64,000 nt of DNA from Bacillota bacterium (GTDB lineage Bacteria > Bacillota > Clostridia > Acetivibrionales > JAFADI01): NCBI GenBank assembly GCA_023424965.1, contig JAFADI010000010.1, positions 4,397-68,396 on the forward strand, given 5' to 3'. Below the pieces are notes generated by a model. The model made no database searches and was not told the DNA's origin. It worked only from the letters and a program-made list of their open reading frames with translations. Of the stretch, positions 26,389 to 34,774 are shown one piece after another; positions within the stretch are counted from its first letter, which is position 1, and every line of letters starts with the position of its first letter. The position numbers were made by a program, and so were the translations under genes.

Positions 26389-26435
26389 AATAGTACACTT
26401 ATACTATTGCAATCCCGGGCAATTGCCCCTATACT
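26389..26435 (+). promoter_or_regulatory. Promoter and dyad operator of the first permease gene
   Basis: AATAGTA (26389-26395) and TACTATT (26402-26408) form a dyad containing AGTACAC. It ends at a promoter with TTGCAA (26407-26412), 17 bases and TATACT (26430-26435). This is a typical activator position. A related AGTACAC dyad stands before the second permease gene. Confidence 0.6.
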
Positions 26436-26491
26436 GTAAAGCTGACAACGGTGGCCTCGACGGAGGCTCCGGCCATATAGGGGGAAGCAGC

Positions 26492-29005
26492 ATGGGCATC
26501 GTATTAAAATTTATTCTCCGGAGTATAAAAGAAAAAAAATTCAGGACCTTTCTGGTTCTATTTTCCATCACCATATCTTCCGCTCTTTTTTTAGCGTCGG
26601 TTTCCGCAGCCAGGACCCTGGAGAAAAATGCCATAGAGCAAAGAAGAGCCTATTTCGGCACCGCGGAAATCGTAATCCATGCCGGTGAAAAATCCCCATC
26701 CCCTGTTTTGAGCATGACGGGAGCCAAATCCATGGCAGACACCATGAACTATGTTGTGGGAGTAATCCAGGGAAGCGGCATATACAGGAGCGATAAAGGC
26801 GGCGAAACCCGGACGGCGAACCTGGAGCTCAACGGCTACAAACTGGAAGAACTCCGGCTCATGGGAAGGCTGAGCATGGAGAGGCAGCAAAAGCTTGAGC
26901 CCTTCCAGGGAATGAAGCTCATCGCAGGAGAAAAGACCGCAGAAAAGCTCGGCTGGGCGCTGGGCGATTACATCTCTATTGAAACCGCCGGCACTTCCTA
27001 TAGATTCCTGATTTCGGGCATCGCCCAATCAAAAGGCCTTTTTGTTGAAGACGGCCTTACGGCAAAGGTCGTGGTCCCCATGGATACCCTGGGGAGCATC
27101 TACGGCATAAAAGGAGGGGTGACGGCAATCCTGGCAAAGCCCGGAGATTTGATCAGTACGGGGAGTGCAATTGACCGGCTTTCACAGCTCTATAGAAATT
27201 ACATTGTGAGGGAAACGGTGGAAAAAGCAGACCTGAAGCGTGCGGCAGATTCCATCACGGTGCCGCTGATGGTTGTGCTGGTTCTGGTGCTTTGCATAAG
27301 CGTTTTTATCATCTACACCTCCTTCAAGGTAATGACAGCGGAAAGGCTGCCAATGATCGGTACATTCCGGAGCGTTGGCGCGGCCAGGATAACGACGGAC
27401 CTGGTTCTGCTTTTTGAAAGCGCCCTTTACGGATTTTGCGGAGGGATGCTGGGATGCGGCCTTGGCGCCGGAGTACTGCGGCTGATGGTAAATTCCTTTG
27501 AGAACCCGGCCGAAGGAGCTGCTGTGACCGGCTCTGGCCTTGTGATCCGGCCCTCCTATTTCATTTTTACACTGCTGCTGGCAGTTCTTTTATCCCTTGC
27601 AAGCGCATGGCTTCCCATCGCAAAAGCCTCAAGGCTCCCTGTGAAGGACGTGGTTCTCGGCAAGATGGAGGGGCAGGTTAAAATAAGGAAATGGCAGCCG
27701 GTACCCGGCGTTGCCGCGTTGATATTCATACTTTTGGTGCCGCCGCTGGCCTCCCCCGATTTTGCGCTCCTTGCCGGCCTGCTTTCCGTGGTTCTTGCTT
27801 CCTTTGGCATCGTGATGCTCATCCCAATCCTCACCCGGGCCTTCATCCGGATTTTTGAAAAGCTGTACGGAGGCATCTTCGGCAACATAGGAATCCTGGC
27901 GGCAAAAAACCTCCGCCGGAACAAAAGCATGCTGAACAACATTTCTCTTCTGTCCATGGGCATTTCCGCCCTGCTGCTCATCTACACCGTGAATTTCAAC
28001 ATCATAAAAGTGGTGTCCTCCACTTACCGCGATCTCAACTATGACGTAAGGATCACCGACATCGACGATGCCGGCAGGGATACGTTGAACAGGATGAGCA
28101 GGGTGGAGGGAGTAAGGGAGGTATACGGCCTTTTTGCCGAAGAAAATGTCGAAGTGCCGGGGACCAATAAACAGGTCAGGGTTGTTATGGGCGTTGATAA
28201 GACCAAATTTGGGGATTACTATAACCTGCACATGGAGGGGGACAGGGAGCAACTGTTTTCCCAACTGGAACAGGGCAGAAATATTCTGCTTTCCAACACG
28301 CTCAGGTACAAGTTCGGCGTGGAAAAAGGCGGCAGCTTCCGGCTGCAAACCCTCAGAGGGGAGAGGGAGTATACCGTGGCGGGTTTTTTCTCCTCTGCAT
28401 GGGAAGGCGGCCAGCTGGCACTCCTGTCCGAAAAGTATCTGAAGATGGATTTTGGAACCAGCCGGTATAATGATATCCTGGTAAAAACCGATGAGGAGCC
28501 CGAAGTGGTATTAAAGGAATTGAGAGAACGCTTTGAGGCAAAAAATATTTATGCCCTGACCAAAAAGGGCTTCCAGGACATTGATGATACCAACAATGCA
28601 AAAACCTTAAACATTCTGAAGGCCTTTTCCGTTATGGCCATGCTCATCGGAATTTTTGGCATCTTCAATAATTTTGCCATCGGATTCATGGAGAGAAAGC
28701 GGTCACTGGCCCTTCTAAAGGCCGTGGGACTGGGCAGAAGCCAGTCCGTAAAAATGATTTTTATTGAAGCCCTGAGCGGGGGGATTGTCGGCAGCGCCGC
28801 AGGCATCACTGCAGGTGTCCTTATGGTGAGGGTTTTTCCTTGCGTGCTAAAAGCCATCGATATGCCTGCGGTGGAGGTCAGCTATTCAGGCAGCCTTCTG
28901 GCATATGGGCTGCTCGCCGGAGTCACCGTGACCCTCGCCGCTTCCATGAGTCCCGCCTTGAAGTCTTCCAGGCTTGGCATCATTGATTCCATAAAGTACG
29001 AATAA
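26492..29005 (+). CDS. FtsX-family ABC transporter permease, first
   Basis: 837-aa membrane protein with two FtsX domains. The N-terminal anchor is near residues 17-37 (FLVLFSITISSALFLASV); three-segment FtsX bundles occur near 260-390 and again at the C-terminus (IGIFGIFNNFAIGFMERKRSLALLKAVG), with extracytoplasmic MacB-like domains between. The ATG at 26492 follows AGGGGGA. It pairs with the ATPase at 31730 and the HlyD lipoprotein. Substrate unknown: peptide, lipid or antimicrobial export are all possible. Confidence 0.9.
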   Translation: MGIVLKFILRSIKEKKFRTFLVLFSITISSALFLASVSAARTLEKNAIEQRRAYFGTAEIVIHAGEKSPSPVLSMTGAKSMADTMNYVVGVIQGSGIYRSDKGGETRTANLELNGYKLEELRLMGRLSMERQQKLEPFQGMKLIAGEKTAEKLGWALGDYISIETAGTSYRFLISGIAQSKGLFVEDGLTAKVVVPMDTLGSIYGIKGGVTAILAKPGDLISTGSAIDRLSQLYRNYIVRETVEKADLKRAADSITVPLMVVLVLVLCISVFIIYTSFKVMTAERLPMIGTFRSVGAARITTDLVLLFESALYGFCGGMLGCGLGAGVLRLMVNSFENPAEGAAVTGSGLVIRPSYFIFTLLLAVLLSLASAWLPIAKASRLPVKDVVLGKMEGQVKIRKWQPVPGVAALIFILLVPPLASPDFALLAGLLSVVLASFGIVMLIPILTRAFIRIFEKLYGGIFGNIGILAAKNLRRNKSMLNNISLLSMGISALLLIYTVNFNIIKVVSSTYRDLNYDVRITDIDDAGRDTLNRMSRVEGVREVYGLFAEENVEVPGTNKQVRVVMGVDKTKFGDYYNLHMEGDREQLFSQLEQGRNILLSNTLRYKFGVEKGGSFRLQTLRGEREYTVAGFFSSAWEGGQLALLSEKYLKMDFGTSRYNDILVKTDEEPEVVLKELRERFEAKNIYALTKKGFQDIDDTNNAKTLNILKAFSVMAMLIGIFGIFNNFAIGFMERKRSLALLKAVGLGRSQSVKMIFIEALSGGIVGSAAGITAGVLMVRVFPCVLKAIDMPAVEVSYSGSLLAYGLLAGVTVTLAASMSPALKSSRLGIIDSIKYE

Positions 29006-29087
29006 CCAGCATTATTTGCTGCGGTATCCGATGATTACGGCACCCGTTTGAAACATTCGAGGCAGGGAAGGTGTATAGGTAATTGTT

Positions 29088-29114
29088 AAAAAGTACACAT
29101 TGTGCTACTTTTTT
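29088..29114 (+). promoter_or_regulatory. Dyad operator before the second permease gene
   Basis: AAAAAGTACACA pairs with TGTGCTACTTTTT with one bulged base. The AGTACAC core is shared with the site at 26389-26408. No standard promoter was placed with confidence. Confidence 0.5.
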
Positions 29115-29191
29115 CAGACAAAACAAACCTGCATTCCGTAAAAATACACAACGACTTATACGGAAACAGAAAGATTTCAGAGGTGCCAGTA

Positions 29192-31711
29192 GTGGGTATA
29201 ATTGTAAAATTCTTTATAACGAATATTCGAGAAAAAAAGCTGAGAACCTTCCTGATCATTTTTTCCATCACCATCTCGGCGGCTTTGTTTTTTGCTTCTT
29301 CCGCCACGACGGGTTCCATGGTAAAGATGTATGTGGACCAGATAAAGAAATTCTACGGCGATGCGGAAATCCTTGTGGAAGCTTCGGAAAAAGCGCCGTC
29401 CAGGTATTTCAATCCTGCGCTGCCCCAGGAATACAGGAGCCATATTCAATACTCCGTCGGGCTGTTTAATGGCATTGGGATCTACAAGCACAGCCGTGAG
29501 GGGGCCAAGGATGAGAACATTACCATCAATCTGAGGGGAATTGACTGGGAGGACCAGCAAACGATCAGCAAGCCGACCCTTGCAAGGGAGTATCAGCTGG
29601 ACCCCTTCAAAGGCAAAAAAATAGTGATAAGCAAGAAAACGGCGGACAATTACGGGCTGCAAATCGGTAAAACTATTGAACTGAGCATCGAGGGAACGAA
29701 ATACAAGTTCCTGATCGGTGGAATAGCCGAGATGACAGGTCCCTTCACCGATGACGGCCGGTCCCATTTCGCCCTGGTGCCCAGGGAGATTTTAAGTACC
29801 ATTTACGGACAAAAAGGAAATGTGACCACTCTCTATATCAAAACCGTCAATTCCGCGGAGAAGCTGTGGCTTGTAAAAGGCCTGCAGGAGGACATGAAGC
29901 GCAGCTCTGTGAGGGAAACCCTTTCCCAGTCGGACCTGGAGGCCCAGACCGGCGGGGTGACGGTGGCCCTGTTCATGGCCCTGGTACTGGTGCTTTTTAT
30001 GAGCATATTTATCATCTACACCTCCTTCAAGGTGATAACGACGGAAAGACTCCCGGTGATAGGCACCTTCCGGAGCATCGGGGCGGAAAAAAGCACCACC
30101 AATTTCGTCTTGATGGCTGAGAGCGTCGGTTATGGCATCGTGGGAGGAATTCTGGGCTGCGGCCTTGGAGTGTTCATCCTTTACCTCATCGCCAAAGCCA
30201 CAACTCCCGCATGGGACCCGGGATATAAGACGGCGGTGGAGTTCAGCGTCCTTCAGATGGTCTTTACCTTTATCGCTGCGGTGCTCCTTTCCCTCTTCAG
30301 TTCCCTGATCCCCATCCTGAAGGTTTCAAGGATACCGGTAAAGGACATCGTGCTCAATAAGATCGAGAAGCAGGGGAAGAGGAACAGGCTGTGGAAGCCC
30401 GTATTGGGACTGGTTTTACTGGTGGTGGTGTTTGTTCTGCCTCCGGTGGTGCAGGGGGATGTGGGCATTATGATCAATACGGTTTGCGTACTTTTGGCCA
30501 TCGCCTCCGTAATACTGCTTCTGCCCTATATCGTCAACGGTTTTGTAGCTGTTTTCGAGAGGCTGTATGTGTTTGTATTCGGGAATGAAGGGGTTCTGGC
30601 GGTAAAGAACCTCAGGAACAACAAAAACCTGCTGAACAATGTATCCCTTCTGGCCATAGGCATATCCAGCCTGTTGATGATCAATACGGTAACTCAGAGC
30701 TCGGTCAGGGGAATCATCAATTACTTTGATACGGGCATGAAGTACCAGTTGTTTTTCTGGATGCCGGAGATGGACCGGAGCTACGAACCTATCATAAAGA
30801 CCGTTGAGGGAGTTGACAGCGCCAAGGGCTTTTACAGCGGGGGTATGATCGATATCAAGGGAACGGACAAAAAGATTGAAAGCATTGAGGGCGTACAGAA
30901 GGACTATTATATGGACTTTGTGGACATTACCCTCGGCGGGAGCAAGGAGGCCACCCGGAAAAAGCTTGAAGAGCTTGACAGTGAGAGAAGCATCATCATC
31001 ACCGGCATGCTGAAGAACAAGCTGGGGGTGAACAAGGGGGACGTACTTACCCTGAAAATGCCGGTGGGGGACAGATCCTATAAAATCATCGACATCTGGG
31101 ATTCCATGATGTACGGAGGCAATTACGCAGCAATTGCCGAGAAATATTTCAAAGCGGATATGGGAGCGAAATATTATTCCTTTATGGCCATAAAGACCCA
31201 CGGGGATGCGGATGAACTGATGAAGACCCTTAAGGACAAATTTGCCAGGAGCCAGGCAGGAGGGCAGACCATGAAGGAGATAAAGGACGTCATCGTACAG
31301 TCCAACTCCCAGATTTTCAACGTAATGAACGCTTTTTCCATCATCACCATACTCATAGGGATTTTTGGGGTTTTCAACAACCTCATGATCAGTTTCATCG
31401 AAAGAAAGCGTTCCCTGGCGGTTCTGCGGTCTGTGGGCATGAGCAAGCCCCAGATTGTCAAAATGATTTTCGTAGAATCCATGACGGGAGGACTCATCGG
31501 CGGAATTGTGGGCGTATGTGCCGGAGTGGTCATGATATCCATCATGTCCTATGTGCTTACCATTGTCGTTGCAACCATCCCCATGAATTACTCCGCCGCC
31601 CTGCTGATATTATCGGCCAGTATCGGCATATTCATCATGGTTGCCGCATCCCTCGGACCGGCAATGAAATCGTCAAAGCTCAACATCATTGAGGCTGTAA
31701 AATACGAGTAA
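29192..31711 (+). CDS. FtsX-family ABC transporter permease, second
   Basis: 839-aa paralogue of the preceding permease, alignable end to end: both begin with a VKF/LKF motif, a basic EKK(L/F)RTFL stretch and LFSITIS/IFSITIS anchors, and both share YTSFKV(M/I)T(A/T)ERLP(M/V)IGTFRS(V/I)GA. The start is set at GTG 29192, after AGAGGTG, because it mirrors the first permease's N-terminus; the in-frame stretch from 29102 has no ribosome site. The pair probably forms a heterodimer served by the single ATPase downstream. Confidence 0.88.
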   Translation: MGIIVKFFITNIREKKLRTFLIIFSITISAALFFASSATTGSMVKMYVDQIKKFYGDAEILVEASEKAPSRYFNPALPQEYRSHIQYSVGLFNGIGIYKHSREGAKDENITINLRGIDWEDQQTISKPTLAREYQLDPFKGKKIVISKKTADNYGLQIGKTIELSIEGTKYKFLIGGIAEMTGPFTDDGRSHFALVPREILSTIYGQKGNVTTLYIKTVNSAEKLWLVKGLQEDMKRSSVRETLSQSDLEAQTGGVTVALFMALVLVLFMSIFIIYTSFKVITTERLPVIGTFRSIGAEKSTTNFVLMAESVGYGIVGGILGCGLGVFILYLIAKATTPAWDPGYKTAVEFSVLQMVFTFIAAVLLSLFSSLIPILKVSRIPVKDIVLNKIEKQGKRNRLWKPVLGLVLLVVVFVLPPVVQGDVGIMINTVCVLLAIASVILLLPYIVNGFVAVFERLYVFVFGNEGVLAVKNLRNNKNLLNNVSLLAIGISSLLMINTVTQSSVRGIINYFDTGMKYQLFFWMPEMDRSYEPIIKTVEGVDSAKGFYSGGMIDIKGTDKKIESIEGVQKDYYMDFVDITLGGSKEATRKKLEELDSERSIIITGMLKNKLGVNKGDVLTLKMPVGDRSYKIIDIWDSMMYGGNYAAIAEKYFKADMGAKYYSFMAIKTHGDADELMKTLKDKFARSQAGGQTMKEIKDVIVQSNSQIFNVMNAFSIITILIGIFGVFNNLMISFIERKRSLAVLRSVGMSKPQIVKMIFVESMTGGLIGGIVGVCAGVVMISIMSYVLTIVVATIPMNYSAALLILSASIGIFIMVAASLGPAMKSSKLNIIEAVKYE

Positions 31712-31729
31712 TTTTGGAGGACAGAGAAA

Positions 31730-32401
31730 ATGGAAGCGGTAATTGAAGCAATCAATTTGTGCAAAACCTTTAAACTTGGATCGGTAGATGTAGAGGTGCT
31801 TAAAAATATCGACCTTACAATAAATACCGGCGAATTTGCATCCATCATGGGCCCTTCGGGTTCGGGAAAGAGCACTTTGCTCTACCTCATCGGCGGGCTT
31901 GACAAACCCACCACCGGCAGTATCCGGATCAAGGGCAAGGAGCTGTCGGTAATGAAGGACAAGGAAGAGAGCATCATGCGGAGAAGGGACATTGGCTTTG
32001 TGTTCCAGTTTTACAACCTCATCCCCAACCTGAATGTGGAAGAAAATGTCATGCTGCCGGTGCTCCTTGACGGAAAAAAGCTCAAGGAATACAGGGGAAG
32101 GCTGGAAGAGATCCTGGAGGATGTGGGCCTTTCGGACAGGAGGCATCATACGCCGAGGGAGCTTTCGGGAGGACAGCAGCAGAGGGTGGCTATCGCCAGA
32201 GCGCTGATCAACGACCCGGATATCATCCTGGCAGATGAGCCCATAGGAAATCTTGACAGCAAGACGGGAACGGAGGTCATGCGGCTGCTGCAGAAGATAA
32301 ACCTGCGGAAGGGCAAAACCATTGTGCAGGTGACCCACTCCAAAGAGGCGGCGGACTATGGGGAAAAAGTAATCAATGTAAGAGACGGGAGGATTGCGTA
32401 G
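31730..32401 (+). CDS. ABC transporter ATP-binding protein (LolD/MacB type)
   Basis: 223-aa ATPase: Walker A GPSGSGKST (residues 41-49), Q-loop VFQFYNLIPNLNVEENV, signature LSGGQQQRVAIARAL, Walker B ILADEPIGNLD and H-loop VTHSKEAA. This is the normal form for the FtsX/MacB-linked class. GGAGG lies before the ATG, 18 bases after the second permease. It energises the two permeases. Confidence 0.95.
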   Translation: MEAVIEAINLCKTFKLGSVDVEVLKNIDLTINTGEFASIMGPSGSGKSTLLYLIGGLDKPTTGSIRIKGKELSVMKDKEESIMRRRDIGFVFQFYNLIPNLNVEENVMLPVLLDGKKLKEYRGRLEEILEDVGLSDRRHHTPRELSGGQQQRVAIARALINDPDIILADEPIGNLDSKTGTEVMRLLQKINLRKGKTIVQVTHSKEAADYGEKVINVRDGRIA

Positions 32402-32402
32402 G

Positions 32403-33440
32403 ATGGAAAAGAAAAGGGGTATAATCGTGAAGAAGATATTGATAACGGGCTTGACAGTGGCCTTGATGATAACCGGGGCAGCCTGCGGAGGAAAGAAGCC
32501 GGCGGACGGCAAGGAGGCTGCGGGGCCGGCCGTGGAAGACAGGCAGACGGTGGAGGCCTTCGGCGTGGCCAGGGCAAAGGATATCAAGAACATAAACCTG
32601 AGCTTTCCCGCCACGGTGCAGAAGGTAAACGTCCGGGAGGGGCAGAAGGTAAAGAACGGGGATGTGCTGGTGGAGCTTGATGTCAGTGAATACAGGTCCC
32701 AGCTGAAAAACAAGGAATTGGAGCTTAAAGCCACCCAGAATGAAATCAACATCATCGCTGCTTCGACCAACGGGAGCGGCCCGGACATCGCAAAGCTGTA
32801 CAGTGACCTGAGGAATGCGGAGGACCTTTACAACAAGGCCGTCAAGGAGCTGCAGGACAAGGAGGCCCTCTTTAAGTCGGGCTCCATATCCCAGTATGAC
32901 CTGGATGAGTACAAGAAGGCCTTTGATGCAAAAAAGAAGGCCGTGGAGGATGCGCGGCTGACCATAAGCAGTACGAAAAACAGCAAATCCGTGGAGCTTG
33001 ACCAGAAAGTGACCAAGGCCGCTCAACTGGAATCGGAAATAGCCCTCATGAAGGATAAGCTCAGCAAAAGCTATTTAAAGGAAAACAGCATCGTTGCCGA
33101 TGTAAACAATGGAGTGGTGTATGAGCTGGGCTACAAGCAGGGCGACGATGTATCCAGCGAGAAAAAGATACTCAGCGTGATGGACCTTGACACCCTCATC
33201 ATTGAGGCCGATGTGGCGGAAGAATTCATCAAGGATGTGAAGACCGGGGCAGAGGTGACCATCATACCCCTTGCCGACAAGTCCAAAAGCTTCAAAGGCA
33301 AGGTGGCCAGGATATCCGACAAGGCGGTGCAGAAGAATGGTGAAACCAACATCCTGGTGGACATCTCCATCGATGAAAAGAATGACTTCATCCTCCCGGA
33401 CTTCAATGTAGACGTAAAAATCAAAATGGAAGAGAAGTAA
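32403..33440 (+). CDS. HlyD/MacA-type periplasmic adaptor lipoprotein
   Basis: 345-aa adaptor. N-terminal lipoprotein signal KKILITGLTVALMITGAAC, biotinyl-lipoyl-like half motifs (VQKVNVREGQKVKNGDVLVELD), a long coiled coil (residues about 95-215) and a C-terminal beta-barrel (LIIEADVAEEFIKDVKTGAEVTII). ATG 32403 lies one base after the ATPase stop; GTG 32427, preceded by AAAGGGGT, is a credible alternative that gives a more compact signal peptide. Probably couples the permeases to the outer face of the membrane. Confidence 0.88.
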   Translation: MEKKRGIIVKKILITGLTVALMITGAACGGKKPADGKEAAGPAVEDRQTVEAFGVARAKDIKNINLSFPATVQKVNVREGQKVKNGDVLVELDVSEYRSQLKNKELELKATQNEINIIAASTNGSGPDIAKLYSDLRNAEDLYNKAVKELQDKEALFKSGSISQYDLDEYKKAFDAKKKAVEDARLTISSTKNSKSVELDQKVTKAAQLESEIALMKDKLSKSYLKENSIVADVNNGVVYELGYKQGDDVSSEKKILSVMDLDTLIIEADVAEEFIKDVKTGAEVTIIPLADKSKSFKGKVARISDKAVQKNGETNILVDISIDEKNDFILPDFNVDVKIKMEEK

Positions 33441-33461
33441 AACGGCGACCTGGAGGGGAAT

Positions 33462-34055
33462 ATGCTTGAACTGGTACTGATAAGGCATGGAGAAACGGAC
33501 AGCAATATTGAGCGCAGGTTTTTGGGATGGACGGACATGGAATTGAATGACCGGGGGCTATACCAGGCCCGGTGCACCGGGGAGAAGCTGAAGGACGAGA
33601 AGTTCGATAGGGCCTACTGCAGCCCTCTGCGAAGGTGTATGAAAACCGCACAAATTATTAATGAGAATCATAAGCTGAAGATAAGTGTTGCGGAGGATTT
33701 GAAGGAAAGAAATTTTGGGACCTGGGAAAACCTGACCCATGCAGAGATCAAGGAAAAGTATCCTGAAGAATTTGCGGGACTGGCCAGGGACTGGAAAAAT
33801 CACAGGGCGGAAGGCGGGGAAAGCGCCTTTCAGACCCATCAAAGGGTCGCAGGGTTTGCAGACTCGCTTTTGACGGCCCACAAGGAAGGAAAGCTGCTGA
33901 TTGTAAGCCATGTGGGCCCCCTGAAGGCCATCATAACTCACCTGCTTCAAATGGAGATGGAGGCCCTGTGGCGTTTCCGGATCGATAACTGCGGCATAAC
34001 CAGGATTGAGATCAATAACGACGGATTTGCATACCTCACCATGCTCAACGGATAG
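33462..34055 (+). CDS. Histidine phosphatase family protein (alpha-ribazole phosphatase-like)
   Basis: 197-aa phosphoglycerate-mutase-fold phosphatase. The catalytic RHGET motif is at residues 8-12, the arginine in YCSPLRRCMKTA, the acidic residue in LKERNFGTWENLTHAEI and the second histidine in IVSHVGPLK. FGxWEN/LT and the overall length resemble CobC, which removes phosphate from alpha-ribazole phosphate in cobalamin assembly; other small-molecule targets are possible. GGAGGGG precedes the ATG. Confidence 0.82.
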   Translation: MLELVLIRHGETDSNIERRFLGWTDMELNDRGLYQARCTGEKLKDEKFDRAYCSPLRRCMKTAQIINENHKLKISVAEDLKERNFGTWENLTHAEIKEKYPEEFAGLARDWKNHRAEGGESAFQTHQRVAGFADSLLTAHKEGKLLIVSHVGPLKAIITHLLQMEMEALWRFRIDNCGITRIEINNDGFAYLTMLNG

Positions 34056-34077
34056 ACAAAAAAATTTCGAAAGACTC

Positions 34078-34142
34078 TTGACAATTCTATCCTGCATCAC
34101 TAAAATATCTCTAACAGTTCGATACGCTTTAAATGTGTATCG
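34078..34142 (+). promoter_or_regulatory. Promoter and leader hairpin of the ECF transporter gene
   Basis: TTGACA (34078-34083), 17 bases, TAAAAT (34101-34106): near-consensus. The leader contains CGATAC/GTATCG (34120-34142), followed by a G-rich stretch that includes the ribosome site. No known riboswitch class was recognised. Confidence 0.7.
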
Positions 34143-34169
34143 ATACAGATGCTTCGGGGGGTAGAGTGT

Positions 34170-34712
34170 ATGAACAGATTGTCTACGAAAAAAATTGTCT
34201 TGAACGGGCTGCTGATTGCCCTGGTTTTTCTCACCACAATATTCACGCGGGTCCCGGGTCCCATACCGCCGGGGTATATCAATTTCGGCGACACGGTGAT
34301 CATTGTCGCCGCCGTACTGCTGGGCAGGCACAGCGGACTGCTGGCGGGAGCCATCGGCTCTTTTATTGCGGATATGGCCGTAGGAGCTTACATTTTTGCT
34401 CCCATAACACTGGTGGTAAAAGGTATCGAAGGCTATGTCATCGGGGCGGTGGCCAGGCCCAACCAGGAAAGCGAGCCCAAGGAATTTGTAAAAATTGCAG
34501 CCATGGTGATCGGTGCAGCCGTGATGGTTTTCGGTTATTTCTTTGCAGAACTTTATCTGCTGAAATTCTTTGACAGCACCTTCGGATACACCGCCGCCAT
34601 TGCGGAGCTGCCTATGAATCTGGTCCAGGGGGGAGTAAGTGTGGTGCTGGGCTACGTTTTATCCTCGCTGCTGGTAAAGGTGAATATTAAAAGGTACATC
34701 GCAAATCATTAA
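34170..34712 (+). CDS. ECF transporter S component
   Basis: 180-aa integral membrane protein with about six hydrophobic helices, the size and pattern of an S (substrate-capture) subunit. The N-terminal STKKIVLNGLLIALVFL helix and the YINFGDTVIIVAAVLLG segment are typical of vitamin or cofactor S components of this group. No A or T subunit gene is adjacent, so it would share a module encoded elsewhere. The ATG at 34170 follows a GGGGGGTAGAG ribosome site. Ligand not predictable; a cobalamin link through the neighbour is only a guess. Confidence 0.82.
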   Translation: MNRLSTKKIVLNGLLIALVFLTTIFTRVPGPIPPGYINFGDTVIIVAAVLLGRHSGLLAGAIGSFIADMAVGAYIFAPITLVVKGIEGYVIGAVARPNQESEPKEFVKIAAMVIGAAVMVFGYFFAELYLLKFFDSTFGYTAAIAELPMNLVQGGVSVVLGYVLSSLLVKVNIKRYIANH

Positions 34713-34724
34713 CAGAGAATATAA

Positions 34725-34766
34725 AAGCGGCGGATCAAAAATTACTTTTGGTCCGCCGCTTATTTT
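34725..34766. terminator. Bidirectional terminator
   Basis: AAGCGGCGGATCAAAA pairs with TTTTGGTCCGCCGCTT across a five-base loop. It lies between the convergent ECF transporter and chemoreceptor genes. Confidence 0.82.
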
Positions 34767-34774
34767 GTTCCGTA

